Notes: a model not told the origin generated them from the sequence alone. DNA of 64,000 nucleotides from Microbacterium memoriense (GCF_025398275.1 NZ_JAODOR010000017.1:1-64000), one strand, 5' to 3'; counted from the first letter of the stretch, positions 8,663 to 18,013 are shown. Numbers and translations are program-made.

Positions 8663-8959
8663 ATGATCATCGCGCCGCTGACGCTCGAGCACTCGCCCGT
8701 CCAGGCGATCAAGATCGTCTACTCGGCGCGGAAGACCGCTCCCGAACCGCGCGTGCACGACGGCTACGAGTGGCTATACGTCCTCAGCGGGCAGGTGCGG
8801 CTGGCCCTCGACGGTACCGAGCACGTGATCGAACCCGGCGAGGCGGCCGAGTTCGATACGCGGCTGCCCCACTCGATCAGCGCGACCGCCGCAGGCCCCG
8901 CCGAGGTGCTCAGCATCTTCAGCGCGGCGGGCGAGCGATTCCACACTCGGCTGACCTGA
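8663..8959 (+). pseudogene. cupin domain of an XRE-cupin regulator, HTH half missing
   Basis: 98 codons matching the C-terminal sensor domain of XRE-cupin transcription factors: IIAPLTLEHSPVQ, RVHDGYEWLYVLSGQVRLAL, IEPGEAAEFDTRLPHS and VLSIFS. The approximately 90-residue N-terminal helix-turn-helix domain expected in this family is absent, and the frame is closed by TGA at 8639-8641. An ATG at 8663 could still allow translation of a stand-alone cupin. The truncation point matches that of the divergent amylosucrase, so one deletion probably removed both 5' ends and the promoter region between them. Confidence 0.72.
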
Positions 8960-8991
8960 TTCGCGTGTGGGTTGCAGGCCAGCGCTGAGGC

Positions 8992-10671
8992 TCAGGCGCG
9001 GTGGTCGCGATAGTAGGCCAACAGGGCCTGCGTCGAGGCATCCTGCGCAGCTGTCGCGGCCTCGTCGCCCTCGACCGCGGGAGCGATCTGCAGAGCGAGC
9101 TGCTTGCCGAGCTCGACGCCCCACTGGTCGAATGAGTTGATGCCCCAGATGACACCTTGCGTGAAGGTGATCTGCTCGTAGAGCGCGATGAGCTCGCCGA
9201 GAACCTTCGGCGTGAGCGACGGCGCGAAGATCGACGTCGTCGGTCGATTGCCGGGGAACGTCCGCGCCGCGACGAGTGCGCCCGTCGTGCCTTCCGCCTC
9301 GACCTCGGCGGCGGTCTTGCCGAACGCGAGTGCCTTGGTCTGCGCGAGGAAGTTCGCGAGGAACAGTCCGTGGACATCCCGCCCGTCGTCCGCGAGCGGG
9401 TAGGCGGGGTTGACGAACCCGATGAAGTCGGCGGGGATGAGCCGGGTGCCCTGGTGGATGAGTTGATAGAACGCGTGCTGACCGTTCGTGCCGGGCTCTC
9501 CCCAGAAGATCTCGCCCGTGTCGCTCGTCACCGGCGATCCGTCCCAGCGGACGCTCTTGCCGTTGGATTCCATCGTCAGCTGCTGCAGGTACGCCGCGAA
9601 GCGGCTGAGCTGCTGGGCGTAGGGCAGCACGGCGTGCGACTGCGCGCCGAGGAAGTTCGTGTACCAGACGTTGAGCAGACCCATGAGGACCGGCACGTTG
9701 CTCTCGAGCGGCTCGTTCGCAAAGTGCTCGTCGACGGCGTGGAAGCCCGCGAGAAGATCGCGGAAGGCGTCGGGGCCGAGCTCGATCATGAGCGCGAGGC
9801 CGATCGCGGAGTCGACCGAGTAGCGCCCTCCGACCCAGTCCCAGAAGCCGAAGGCGTTCGTCGGGTCGATGCCGAACGCGGCGACCTTGTCGAGCGCGGT
9901 CGAGACAGCGACGAAATGGTGGGCGACGGCGTCTGTGCGGGCGTCGTCGGAGCCGTCGATCGCCCCGGATGCCTCGAGCCCCGCCCATAGCCAGGTGCGC
10001 GCAAGTCGGGCATTGGTCAGCGTCTCGAGCGTCGTGAAGGTCTTGGACGCGACGACGAAAAGGGTCGTCTCGGGATCGAGATCCTTCGTCTTGTGCGCGA
10101 GGTCGAAGGGGTCGATGTTCGACACGAACCGGGCCTGGATGCCGGCCGTCGCATACGGTTCGAGAGCAGCGGAGATCATCGCGGGGCCGAGGTCGGAGCC
10201 GCCGATCCCGATGTTCACGACATGCGTGACCTTCTTGCCGGTGATCCCGACCCACTCGCCGCTACGTACCCGGCCGGCGAACGCCGACATGGCCGTGAGC
10301 ACGGTCTGGACGTCGGTGTCGATGTCCTGCCCGTCGACGACGAGCGCCGGCTGCGCACCTGCCGGCCGGCGGAGTGCGGTGTGCAGCACGGCGCGGTCTT
10401 CCGACGTGTTGATGTGATCGCCCCGGAACATCGCGTCCCGGTGCGCCGTGAGGTCGACCTGCGCGGCGAGTGCGAGGAGTGCGTCGAGGATGCCGGCATC
10501 CACCAGGTTCTTCGACAGGTCGACCCGGAGGTCGGCGAGGTCAAAGGTCAGCCGCGCTACGCGGTTCGGGTCTTCGGCGAACCAGGCGCGCAGGTCCGGC
10601 TCGAAGCCGTCAGCGCGAGTGGTGAGGTCTGCCCAGGCGGGCGTGGCGGTGGCATCGATGGGGGTGGTCAC
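8992..10671 (-). CDS. pgi: glucose-6-phosphate isomerase
   Basis: 559 residues, full length for the family. Cytoplasmic interconversion of glucose-6-phosphate and fructose-6-phosphate in glycolysis and gluconeogenesis. Hallmarks are [29 protein letters not shown] (phosphate binding), [44 protein letters not shown] (catalytic Glu and His region) and [14 protein letters not shown] (catalytic Lys near the C-terminus). It is monocistronic: the next upstream gene on this strand ends 38 bases away and belongs to a signalling operon. Confidence 0.97.
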   Translation of the reverse strand: MTTPIDATATPAWADLTTRADGFEPDLRAWFAEDPNRVARLTFDLADLRVDLSKNLVDAGILDALLALAAQVDLTAHRDAMFRGDHINTSEDRAVLHTALRRPAGAQPALVVDGQDIDTDVQTVLTAMSAFAGRVRSGEWVGITGKKVTHVVNIGIGGSDLGPAMISAALEPYATAGIQARFVSNIDPFDLAHKTKDLDPETTLFVVASKTFTTLETLTNARLARTWLWAGLEASGAIDGSDDARTDAVAHHFVAVSTALDKVAAFGIDPTNAFGFWDWVGGRYSVDSAIGLALMIELGPDAFRDLLAGFHAVDEHFANEPLESNVPVLMGLLNVWYTNFLGAQSHAVLPYAQQLSRFAAYLQQLTMESNGKSVRWDGSPVTSDTGEIFWGEPGTNGQHAFYQLIHQGTRLIPADFIGFVNPAYPLADDGRDVHGLFLANFLAQTKALAFGKTAAEVEAEGTTGALVAARTFPGNRPTTSIFAPSLTPKVLGELIALYEQITFTQGVIWGINSFDQWGVELGKQLALQIAPAVEGDEAATAAQDASTQALLAYYRDHRA

Positions 10672-10709
10672 GAAGTCAACGCTAGCGCCGATGGAGCCCG
10701 CGTGGCGTC

Positions 10710-11543
10710 TCAGTCCGCGCTGAGGATCACGGCGCCGGCGGAGACCTGCACGCTGACCCGATGAGCGGATGCCGGGTCCACCGTGAGTGTGTGTCGGAAC
10801 TGACCGGCCGACACATCCGAGTCCACGGCGTACGTGTCGTCCGGCAGGGTGAGCTCGATGCGTCCGGCGCTGACATCCGCCGTCACGCTCTGCGGGGTGG
10901 AGCCGGTGAAGGCGCCCGTGAGTGCCCCCGCGCTGAGGGTGAGGTCGGCCGAATCGACATCGGCGAGGTCGAGCGTGATGCGTCCGGCGGATCCATCGAC
11001 GGTCACCTCTTGTGCGGTGCCGGAGACGTCGAGCGAACCGGCCGAGAGTTCCATGTCGAGGTCACCGAAGCGTCCGTCGGCGATCAGCGCGCCGCCGTTC
11101 ACGGTGAGGTCGGCATCGAGCACGACGCGCTCCAGGGAACGCGGCAGGGTGAGGACCGCCTCGTCGCTGGATCCCCAACGCCACCCGACCCACCACGACC
11201 GTTGGTTGGTCACGCGGAGGGCATCTTCGTCGCGCTCGAAGCGCCAGTCGCCGGCGGCACCGTCGACCGTGAGGGTCGCCTCGTCGCCGTATTCGATCGT
11301 CAGGTTGGCCGCGTTGATGTCGATCTCGAGCTCGGAGATGCCGGCGGCATCCGCCGTGAACGTCTCGGTGCGGAGGGTTGCCGCGCGCACGGCCGAGAAG
11401 ATGCCGGTGAGCAGCGTCCCGATGATCAGAACGGCGCCCAAGGCGATCGCGAGGATCGCCACGACCCGAGCGGACGCCCGACGTGGTGCCGGCGGAGAGA
11501 CCGGAGGGCCGGCGGGGGGCTGCGGGGGTGCCGTGAGGGTCAT
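10710..11543 (-). CDS. DUF4097-type beta-helix membrane protein
   Basis: 277 residues. A proline-rich N-terminus is followed by one membrane helix ([19 protein letters not shown], about residues 27-45) and an extracytoplasmic repeat domain where short strands recur around [44 protein letters not shown] and QVSAGAV. This D-x-S-A-G ladder is typical of the DUF4097/DUF2807 adhesin-like beta-helix. Its start overlaps the response regulator stop by ATGA, so it is the last gene of a kinase-regulator-effector operon, probably a cell-envelope stress module. Confidence 0.82.
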   Translation of the reverse strand: MTLTAPPQPPAGPPVSPPAPRRASARVVAILAIALGAVLIIGTLLTGIFSAVRAATLRTETFTADAAGISELEIDINAANLTIEYGDEATLTVDGAAGDWRFERDEDALRVTNQRSWWVGWRWGSSDEAVLTLPRSLERVVLDADLTVNGGALIADGRFGDLDMELSAGSLDVSGTAQEVTVDGSAGRITLDLADVDSADLTLSAGALTGAFTGSTPQSVTADVSAGRIELTLPDDTYAVDSDVSAGQFRHTLTVDPASAHRVSVQVSAGAVILSAD

Positions 11544-12229
11544 CGGGATGCTCCGTTCTGGGGGGCGGCGCCGGTGCCGGTGCCGCCGTGTTCGAGGTGG
11601 ACCAGCGCGGCGAGGACGCGTCGGTTGCCGTGCTCGTCCTGTTCGAGGTCGAGCTTTTGGAAGAGAGAGGTGATGTGCTTTTCCACGCTGGCTTCGCTGA
11701 CGAAGAGGGCCTGGGCGATCGCTTGGTTGCTCTTCCCCTCGGCGATCAGGGCCAGCACGGATCGCTCACGCTCGGTGAGGCGGCTCATGCGCGCGTCGCG
11801 GGAGCGCCGGGTGAGCAGTTGCGCGACGACCTCGGGATCCAGGACCGTGGCGCCCGCCGCGATCCGCTCGATGGAAGCGAGGAAGTCACGGACATCCGCG
11901 ACCCGATCCTTCAGCAGGTAGCCGAATGCGGCGGCCTGCCCGGTGATCAGCTCACTCGCATACCGTTCTTCGACGTACTGGCTGAGCACAAGCACGGGCA
12001 ACGCCGGATTCGCGGCGCGGAGGGCGAGTGCTGCTCGGATCCCCTCGTCCGTGAACGTCGGCGGGAGCCGCACATCGAGCAGGCACAGATCCGGTGTCGT
12101 CGCGGCGACCGTCGCCGCGAGGTCCGACGCGTCGGGGAGCGCGGCGACGACGTCGTGACCGGCGTCGGCGAGCACGCGGACGAGACCTTCGCGCAAGAGG
12201 GCGGAATCTTCGCAGATCAGGATGCGCAC
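11540..12229 (-). CDS. NarL/LuxR-family response regulator
   Basis: 229 residues. The receiver domain starts MRILICEDSALLREG (acidic pocket at residues 7-8), with phospho-acceptor Asp52 in LCLLDVRLPP and the switch Ser and Lys in VLVLSQYVEE and YLLKDRV. The C-terminal LuxR helix-turn-helix is LTERERSVLALIAEGKSNQA with EASVEKHITSLFQKLDL. It overlaps the kinase gene by 13 bases upstream and the DUF4097 gene by 4 bases downstream. Its partner kinase is the preceding gene; the DUF4097 protein is a likely output or feedback component. Confidence 0.94.
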   Translation of the reverse strand: MRILICEDSALLREGLVRVLADAGHDVVAALPDASDLAATVAATTPDLCLLDVRLPPTFTDEGIRAALALRAANPALPVLVLSQYVEERYASELITGQAAAFGYLLKDRVADVRDFLASIERIAAGATVLDPEVVAQLLTRRSRDARMSRLTERERSVLALIAEGKSNQAIAQALFVSEASVEKHITSLFQKLDLEQDEHGNRRVLAALVHLEHGGTGTGAAPQNGASR

Positions 12230-13491
12230 GGGACGCTCACCTCCAGAGCGGTCGGGCCGCCGGCCGGGCTCTCAAGTCGGGCGGTGCCACCGGCAGCCAG
12301 GACGCGGTTCGTGATTCCGTCGAGGCCGCCCCCAGGAAAAACCCGGGCGCCACCGATGCCGTTGTCTTCGACACGCGCCCAGATGGTGCCGTCCTCGCGG
12401 CGGCGCACGGTCACGCGTGCCGCGGATCCGCGTGAGTGTTTGGCCGCGTTCGTCAGCGACTCTGCGACGGCGAAGTACACGGCCGCCTCCGCCGTCGCGC
12501 TGCACCGGCCGTCGATGCGGACGTCGAGCACCACCGGGATGGGGGAGCGGGCGGCCAGCGCGCTGAGCGCGGCATCGAGCCCTCGGTCATCGAGGACGGA
12601 CGCGTGGATGCCGCGGGCCAACTGCCGCAGCTCCGTGATCGCGGCCTTCGTCGAGGTGTGAGCTTCGTCGATCAGCGCCTTGGCGGCGTCGGGGTCGGTG
12701 TCGATCTTCTGCTGCGCGAGGCCGAGGGTCATGCCGAGGGCCACCAGGCGCGGCTGGACCCCGTCGTGCAGGTCGCGTTCGATGCGGGTGCGCTCGACCT
12801 CACTGGCGCGGACGGCACCGGCGCGCTGTGCGCCGGCGGTCTGCACCTGCACGGCGAGCTGCGCTTCCCGTGAGGGAACGAGGATCGCGCGAGTCAGCAC
12901 ACCGTGCAGCAGCGCGATGCCGAGGAGAACGGCGAGTGCGACGACGACCCCGAGGACCCCGAGCGCGACGGCCCACCCGGAGGCGATGTCGATCCCGGTG
13001 CCGGCGATACGCGTGGTGCCCTCGGACGAGAGCGGAGCCGACAGCAAGCCGATCGACGCGATCATCCCGGTGATCGTCGGCAGGACGATGAGTCCGAGCA
13101 CGGTGGCGATGGCGGCGCTGGCGACAGCGCGCCACATCGGGCCGTCGGTGAATTGTTGCCACAGGGTCCGCATCCAACCGCCGAATCCGGGCTGGCCACT
13201 GCGGCGCAGGCGCAAAGAGGGGACCCCGTAGCCGTACAAGCCCTCTACTCGCTCGGTCTCTGCCCACGCGGTCGCCCAGAGCAGATAGACGAATCCGATG
13301 AGGAAGAGGAGGCCGAGCCCGAGGACGAGCAGCAGGCTGATGCCGATGCTCAGCAGGGACGCCAGCGCCGCGAACACGAGCGACCCGACGAGGCCGACGG
13401 CGGCGAGTTGGGCGATCGCTCCGAACAAGGGGGCCACGCCCGCGCGGCGGCGCACGGCGGGTGGGGTGGAAGCGAGGGGGACGGTGGTCAT
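12217..13491 (-). CDS. sensor histidine kinase of the NarX/DesK (HisKA_3) type
   Basis: 424 residues. The N-terminal half has about four membrane helices (around residues 27-75, 126-150 and 172-196) with almost no external domain, a layout of envelope-stress kinases. The HisKA_3 phospho-acceptor is His242 in RIERDLHDGVQPRLVALG, and the HATPase lobe shows VAESLTNAAKHSRG (N-box), VEDNGIGGA (G1) and GGGLDGITNRV (G2). First gene of the kinase-regulator-DUF4097 operon; a perfect inverted repeat 57 bases upstream may be the operon's own control site. Confidence 0.93.
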   Translation of the reverse strand: MTTVPLASTPPAVRRRAGVAPLFGAIAQLAAVGLVGSLVFAALASLLSIGISLLLVLGLGLLFLIGFVYLLWATAWAETERVEGLYGYGVPSLRLRRSGQPGFGGWMRTLWQQFTDGPMWRAVASAAIATVLGLIVLPTITGMIASIGLLSAPLSSEGTTRIAGTGIDIASGWAVALGVLGVVVALAVLLGIALLHGVLTRAILVPSREAQLAVQVQTAGAQRAGAVRASEVERTRIERDLHDGVQPRLVALGMTLGLAQQKIDTDPDAAKALIDEAHTSTKAAITELRQLARGIHASVLDDRGLDAALSALAARSPIPVVLDVRIDGRCSATAEAAVYFAVAESLTNAAKHSRGSAARVTVRRREDGTIWARVEDNGIGGARVFPGGGLDGITNRVLAAGGTARLESPAGGPTALEVSVPCAS

Positions 13492-13547
13492 GGCTCCACG
13501 CTAGAGGCGGCGGCGCATCGCCGCGCCAGAGTCAGCCGGAAGGATCG

Positions 13548-13565
13548 GTTCGGGATAACCCGAAC
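13548..13565. promoter_or_regulatory. perfect 7-bp inverted repeat between divergent genes
   Basis: GTTCGGG-ATAA-CCCGAAC, perfect over 7+7 bp, lies between the divergently read histidine kinase gene (start 13491) and HAD phosphatase gene (start 13610). Dyad size and position fit a regulator-binding site, plausibly for the NarL-type regulator of the adjoining operon. A hairpin role is less likely because no T-run follows. Confidence 0.35.
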
Positions 13566-13609
13566 ACCATCGGTGCGGGCGGATGCCACCGGTGCGCGAG
13601 GATGAAGAG

Positions 13610-14425
13610 GTGACTGCTCCCGACATCCGCCTGATCGCCGTCGACATGGACGGCACGCTGCTCCGGCCGGACGGGTCGATTCCGGATGCGCTGTGGCCCT
13701 TGCTCGAGCGCCTGCACGAGCGGGGGATCGCCTTCGCACCGGCAAGCGGACGGCAACTGGCGACTCTCCAGGCCATGTTCGCGAAAGTCGACGCAGAGCT
13801 CGACTACATCGCCGAGAACGGGGCGTATGTCGTTCGCGGTGAGGTCGAGGTGAGTTCGGATGCCGTGGACCCCGTCGTCGTCGACGCCGTCATCACCCGG
13901 GTCAGAGACCTCGTGTCGGCGGGCACGCTTCGCGCGGGTTTGGTCGTGTGCGGCAAGCGCTCGGCCTACATCGAGGACTCCAACCCGGACTTTCTCGCAG
14001 AGGTCGAGAAGTACTACGCGAAGCTCGAGCAGACGAGCGACCTGCTCGCGGTGGACGATCAGGTGCTCAAGCTCGCGATCTTCGACTTCGACGGGGGAGA
14101 AGCGCACGCCGCTCCGGCGTTCGCGGACTTCCGCAGCTCGCACCAAGTGGTGGTTTCGGGCGCGCACTGGGTCGACATCATGAACACCACGGTCGACAAG
14201 GGGGTTGCCCTTCGTCGCCTTCAGGACGCTCTCGGAGTGACCGCCGCCCAGACCGCCGCATTCGGCGACTACCTCAACGACCTCCAGCTGTTGCAGGCGG
14301 CGGACTGGTCGTACGCGATGGCCGACGCGCATCCGGACGTCGTCGCCGTTGCTCGCTACCGCGCCCCGTCGAACGCGGATGCCGGTGTCGTCACGGCGAT
14401 CGAAGAACTCCTCGGCCTCGACTGA
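13610..14425 (+). CDS. HAD superfamily (Cof-type) phosphatase
   Basis: 271 residues from GTG 13610; GAGGA sits 11 bases upstream. Motif I is VDMDGTLL (nucleophile and acid/base Asp), motif II is the Ser in APASGRQLA, and the C-terminal end holds the lysine KGVALRRL and motif IV FGDYLNDLQLL, with N in place of the more usual second Asp. The central cap domain is of the Cof (C2B) type, seen in sugar-phosphate and cofactor phosphatases. The substrate is unknown. An in-frame ATG at 13583 would add nine residues with no support. Confidence 0.88.
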   Translation: MTAPDIRLIAVDMDGTLLRPDGSIPDALWPLLERLHERGIAFAPASGRQLATLQAMFAKVDAELDYIAENGAYVVRGEVEVSSDAVDPVVVDAVITRVRDLVSAGTLRAGLVVCGKRSAYIEDSNPDFLAEVEKYYAKLEQTSDLLAVDDQVLKLAIFDFDGGEAHAAPAFADFRSSHQVVVSGAHWVDIMNTTVDKGVALRRLQDALGVTAAQTAAFGDYLNDLQLLQAADWSYAMADAHPDVVAVARYRAPSNADAGVVTAIEELLGLD

Positions 14426-14443
14426 GGGGCGTAGCGTGGAGCC

Positions 14444-15274
14444 ATGGTCACGATTCCCACGGTCGCACTGAGCGACGGCACGCACTTCCCCGAACTCGGT
14501 TTCGGTACCTACAATCTGCGGGGCGCGGACGGCACCGCCGCCATCGCTGCCGCGGTGGACAGCGGCTATCGACTGCTGGACAGTGCGGTCAACTACGAGA
14601 ACGAAGCCGAGGTCGGCGAAGCTGCCCGTCGCAGTGGGATTCGCGATGAACTGATCATCACGACGAAGGTGCCGGGCCGCGACCACGGCTACGACGAGAC
14701 CATCCGCAGCGCACACGGGTCGTTGCAGCGTCTGGGGCTCGACCGGATCGATCTCTACCTGATCCACTGGCCGAACCCGAGCGTGAACCGCTACGTGGAA
14801 ACGTTCCGCGCCATGATCGCGCTACAGGCAGATGGCGTCGTCGGGTCGGTGGGTGTCTCCAACTTCACGCCGGCCATGCTGAGCCGTCTCATCGATGAAA
14901 CCGGGGTCACCCCGGCCGTGAACCAGGTCGAGTTGCACCCCTACTTCCCACAGACCGCGCTTCGCGCGTTCCACGAGGCGCACGGCATCCGGACGGAGAG
15001 CTGGAGCCCGCTCGCTCGTCGCAGCGAACTGCTGACCGAGCAGGTCGTCACCGACATCGCCGCCGCGCACGCAGTCACGCCGACGCAGGCGGTGTTGCGC
15101 TGGCACACCCAGCTCGGATCGACACCGATCCCGAAGTCGGCCGATCCCGCGCGTCAGATCGAGAACGCCGATGTCTTCGGCTTCACGCTGACGGATGCCG
15201 ACCTCACCGCACTCTCCGGCCTGGAGCGGGGACGGCTCTGGGACGGCGACCCGGACACGCACGAAGAGATGTGA
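14444..15274 (+). CDS. aldo/keto reductase (AKR5 / 2,5-diketo-gluconate reductase-like)
   Basis: 276 residues, NADPH-dependent TIM-barrel reductase. Catalytic tetrad: Asp46 and Tyr51 in RLLDSAVNYENEAEVG, Lys75 in ITTKVPG, His108 in YLIHWPNP. VGVSNFTPAMLSRL and NQVELHPYFPQ are characteristic of the AKR5 group, and the C-terminal IPKSADPARQIEN binds the 2'-phosphate of NADPH. It follows the HAD phosphatase by 18 bases on the same strand and may be cotranscribed. It is not closely similar to the other reductase at 3046, which belongs to a different AKR subgroup. Confidence 0.9.
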   Translation: MVTIPTVALSDGTHFPELGFGTYNLRGADGTAAIAAAVDSGYRLLDSAVNYENEAEVGEAARRSGIRDELIITTKVPGRDHGYDETIRSAHGSLQRLGLDRIDLYLIHWPNPSVNRYVETFRAMIALQADGVVGSVGVSNFTPAMLSRLIDETGVTPAVNQVELHPYFPQTALRAFHEAHGIRTESWSPLARRSELLTEQVVTDIAAAHAVTPTQAVLRWHTQLGSTPIPKSADPARQIENADVFGFTLTDADLTALSGLERGRLWDGDPDTHEEM

Positions 15275-15379
15275 CCGCCCTACGTCGTGACGTCGCGAAG
15301 GTCAATCCCCTCGACCGCCCGCGGGGCGCACCGTAGGTTCGCCACAGGCGACCACGACGGTCGCGCGGAGGAGGGCATC

Positions 15380-15550
15380 ATGACGCACGACGACAACGCG
15401 ATCGACAGCGACGACACCGAAGCGACCGAGAAGCCGGGCGGTCTCGGACAGGACGGCACCATCCCGCCCGACGCGGACGGCGTCGCGGCGGGGCACACGG
15501 ATGAGGCGTCGAACTTCAACCCTGAAGAGGACGAAGACGCACCGGCGTAG
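15380..15550 (+). CDS. very acidic 56-residue protein, unknown function
   Basis: Starts at ATG 15380 behind a GGAGGAGG ribosome-binding site about 5 bases away, a strong translation signal. The product is almost entirely Asp, Glu, Gly, Thr and Ala (for example DNAIDSDDTEATEK and NFNPEEDEDAPA), hydrophilic, probably disordered and cytoplasmic. A similar small acidic protein is encoded at 18851. Possibly a general-stress small protein; that is a guess. Confidence 0.6.
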   Translation: MTHDDNAIDSDDTEATEKPGGLGQDGTIPPDADGVAAGHTDEASNFNPEEDEDAPA

Positions 15551-15571
15551 GGGATCCGGCGGCGGTGCGCG

Positions 15572-15790
15572 TCAGATCTGCGCGCCGTCGTCCCACGGGT
15601 CATCGTCGTTCGGGGTGCGTCCGCGCCAGGATTCGTAGGCCATCAGCCAACCGATCGAGACGATCACGGCGATCGTGAGGCCGAGCCAGACGTTCTCGAG
15701 GATCAATCCCACCAGCACACCGGCACCGAGCAGGACGACGGTCCCCACGATCCATCCGATACGACCCCTGGGCCAACCGTTATGCGCCAT
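15572..15790 (-). CDS. small two-helix membrane protein
   Basis: 72 residues. Two hydrophobic helices (GWIVGTVVLLGAGVLVGLI and WLGLTIAVIVSIGWLMAY) joined by a short loop, with a polar basic N-terminus and an acidic C-terminus (NDDDPWDDGAQI). No family recognised. It is read toward the convergent acidic-protein gene and away from the VOC gene, which ends 19 bases upstream on the same strand, so it may share that transcript. Confidence 0.6.
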   Translation of the reverse strand: MAHNGWPRGRIGWIVGTVVLLGAGVLVGLILENVWLGLTIAVIVSIGWLMAYESWRGRTPNDDDPWDDGAQI

Positions 15791-15809
15791 CCCGCCAGCC
15801 TAAGGCCCC

Positions 15810-16223
15810 TCATTCGGCCGCGTTGAACATCACCATCCAGTCGATACCGAAGCGATCCTGGACCATGCCGAAGGTGCCGCCCCACGGCGGAGTCTCATAC
15901 GGTGCGGTCACGGTGCCGTCCGTGCTGAGGGCATCCCAGATCCCCTTCAGGCGGTCGGCCTCATCGCCGCTGATCGACACGCTGATGCCTGTCGGCGGCG
16001 CGTAGGGCATGGCGCTCGGAACGTCGGCGATCATCAGCACGAGACCATCGGCGGTCGTCAGCTGGCCGTGCATGACGAGATGTCCTTCGTCGGGACCAGC
16101 CATGTCGGGAAAGCTCGCGAACTCGCTGATGTCCAGCTCGCCGCCGAGAACGGACTGGTAGAACTCCAGCGCCGCGCGCGCATCGCCGCGGAGGTTGATG
16201 TACGGATTGAGCGTGAGCGCCAT
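15810..16223 (-). CDS. VOC superfamily (PhnB-like) protein
   Basis: 137 residues. Paired beta-alpha-beta-beta-beta units of the glyoxalase/bleomycin-resistance fold: LNPYINLRGDARAALEFYQS opens it, FASFPDMAGPDEGHLVMHGQL and PPWGGTFGMVQDRFGIDWMV match the PhnB/3-demethylubiquinone methyltransferase-like subgroup, which is mostly of unknown function. Start chosen at ATG 16223 because AAGGA lies 7-8 bases upstream; the in-frame ATG at 16283 adds a non-homologous leader. Confidence 0.85.
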   Translation of the reverse strand: MALTLNPYINLRGDARAALEFYQSVLGGELDISEFASFPDMAGPDEGHLVMHGQLTTADGLVLMIADVPSAMPYAPPTGISVSISGDEADRLKGIWDALSTDGTVTAPYETPPWGGTFGMVQDRFGIDWMVMFNAAE

Positions 16224-16293
16224 GGTCGATTCCTTCCGAGTGGGACTGATGCGCTCAGTGTCTCGCCGGGGTCGGACATCCACAAGATGAGCG

Positions 16294-17253
16294 TCAGCGA
16301 TCCCGATGATCTTCCGGGCTCAGCCGTGCGCCGCGGCGCGGTTCGCGGGGACCGGCGAGTCCGAGTAGGCGGATGACGCGCTGACGATGACCGGCCCACG
16401 GGGCAAGGAGTTCCTGCATCCCGTCGTCGTCGACGCGCTGGCCCGTGAGGGCGAAACCCACCTGGTGGGCGAGGTGGTAGTCGCCGACGCTCACGGCATC
16501 CGGATCGCCGAACGCACGGATGCGGGTTTCGGCGCTCGTCCAGGCGCCGATGCCGCGCAGGCTCGTCAGGATCACTTCTCTCGCGTCGCCGGTGAGGGCG
16601 GGGGCCATCGCTTTCTCGATCGAGGCGCGGCGCGCGGCGACCGCCACGATCGTGCGCGACTGCGGGGGCTCGAGCCCTGCGCGATGCCACGTCCAGCTCG
16701 GCACCGCGTGCCAGTCCGCGGGTGGCGCGAACATCGGCCCTGGTGTCGGGCCGGGCGCGCGCTCGCCACACCACGCGAGGATCATGCGCCAGGCGCCGAA
16801 CGCCTGCAGCCCGGTGACCTTCTGCTCGAAGATCGCGCTCACGAGGGCGTCGAAGACCAGGTCGGTGCGTCCGATCCGGAGCCCGGGGTAGCGGTGGTGG
16901 GCGTCGGCGATGAGCGGATGCCGGTGTGCTTCGAACCCGCTCGGGTCATCGAGATCGCCGCAGAGCGCGGGCAATTGGCCGAGTGCCCAGTCGGCGCCGG
17001 GCCCCCAGGCAGCTCCCCGGACACGTCCACGCTCGACGCGGATGGCGAGCGTGGCGATCCCCTCGGGAGTTCGCGTCGCGCGCCAGATGACGCCGCCGCT
17101 CTGCAGCTGCGCGGGATCGTGCGCGCCGCGCTGCTGATAGCGGACCGCACGGGCGGCATCGATCGGCGTGCGCGGGCGATACTCGGTTTCGAGCGGGCGC
17201 TCCTGGTTCGAGCCAGGCGCGCGGAGCGCCGGCATCCGCTCCCGTGTCGTCAT
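16294..17253 (-). CDS. DNA-3-methyladenine glycosylase II (AlkA-like, HhH-GPD)
   Basis: 319 residues. The HhH-GPD superfamily core is present: FDALVSAIFEQKVTGLQA, then the hairpin LTSLRGIGAWTSAETRIRAF and the catalytic Asp in DAVSVGDYHL. The family removes alkylated bases, mainly N3-methyladenine, from DNA. The N-terminal domain is longer than in the minimal enzymes, in line with AlkA. The last 20 residues are basic and poorly conserved. It stands 70 bases upstream of the VOC gene on the same strand; no Ada-type regulator is nearby. Confidence 0.87.
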   Translation of the reverse strand: MTTRERMPALRAPGSNQERPLETEYRPRTPIDAARAVRYQQRGAHDPAQLQSGGVIWRATRTPEGIATLAIRVERGRVRGAAWGPGADWALGQLPALCGDLDDPSGFEAHRHPLIADAHHRYPGLRIGRTDLVFDALVSAIFEQKVTGLQAFGAWRMILAWCGERAPGPTPGPMFAPPADWHAVPSWTWHRAGLEPPQSRTIVAVAARRASIEKAMAPALTGDAREVILTSLRGIGAWTSAETRIRAFGDPDAVSVGDYHLAHQVGFALTGQRVDDDGMQELLAPWAGHRQRVIRLLGLAGPREPRRGARLSPEDHRDR

Positions 17254-17305
17254 GCGGCCACCCTACGCCGCGCCCCCCGACATTCGGTGGGGCCGAAGGC
17301 CGGAG

Positions 17306-18013
17306 TCAGAAGCGGTCGGGCGAGGGCGTGCCGTGTCCGAAGCGGATGACGACATCGGCATGCCGGTCGAAGCGATAGCCGATGCCGCGGACCGTGCGGA
17401 CGATGTCCTCGTAGCGGCCGAGCTTCGAGCGCAAGCGGCGCACGTGCACGTCGATCGTGCGCTCGCCGGGAGCCTCATCGCCATCGGCATGGCTCCACAG
17501 GGACGACACCAGCTCGGTGCGCTCGATCGTCCGGCCCTCGCGCAGAACGAGGTACTGCAGCAGCTCGAACTCCTTGAACGTCAGCGCAGCGCTCGCGCCG
17601 TCGATGTGCACACGGCGGCGGGAGATGTCGATCGTGACGCCCCCGGGCACGTGGTCCTCGTCGGGCACGTCGGCCTTCGTCCGCGCGACGGCGCTCGGCT
17701 CGTGCAGGGCGAGGCGCACGACATCGACGTCGCGCCCACCCGCGGTTGCGGGAGCGAGAGCGACCGTCGCGTAGGTCTCGGCGTGCGGAGCGAGTTCGGC
17801 GAGCGTGCGGCGCAGAGCCTCGACGAGTGTCGAGAGCGAGACTCCGTCGGCGGTCGCCTTGTTCTCGTCGATTCCGACATAGAGAGCAAACCCGCGCGGT
17901 GCGGTCCCGACCGGCACAGCCGGAGCGGTCGGACGCGCGGCCGGGACGATGTCCTCGACGGCGTGAAGGTGGCGGGCAGTGGCGAGCGGGGAGAGGAGAG
18001 CGGTGTTCGACAT
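17306..18013 (-). CDS. OmpR/PhoB-type winged-helix regulator without a receiver domain
   Basis: 235 residues. The C-terminal third is a Trans_reg_C winged helix: LTFKEFELLQYLVLREGRTI, RTIDVHVRRLRSKLG and VRTVRGIGYRFD. There is no phospho-acceptor domain; the first 130 residues are an unrecognised region with an FALYVGIDENKATADG strand-turn that might sense a ligand. AAGGAA precedes ATG 18013. A Cys-ended leaderless ORF (18217-18315) and its promoter lie upstream on the same strand, so the gene seems to sit behind a 200-nt leader. Regulon unknown. Confidence 0.8.
   Translation of the reverse strand: MSNTALLSPLATARHLHAVEDIVPAARPTAPAVPVGTAPRGFALYVGIDENKATADGVSLSTLVEALRRTLAELAPHAETYATVALAPATAGGRDVDVVRLALHEPSAVARTKADVPDEDHVPGGVTIDISRRRVHIDGASAALTFKEFELLQYLVLREGRTIERTELVSSLWSHADGDEAPGERTIDVHVRRLRSKLGRYEDIVRTVRGIGYRFDRHADVVIRFGHGTPSPDRF

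Noticed and set aside
17191..17215. CCTGGTTCGAGCCAGG hairpin
   Set aside because: It lies inside the AlkA-like coding sequence and is explained by codon composition.
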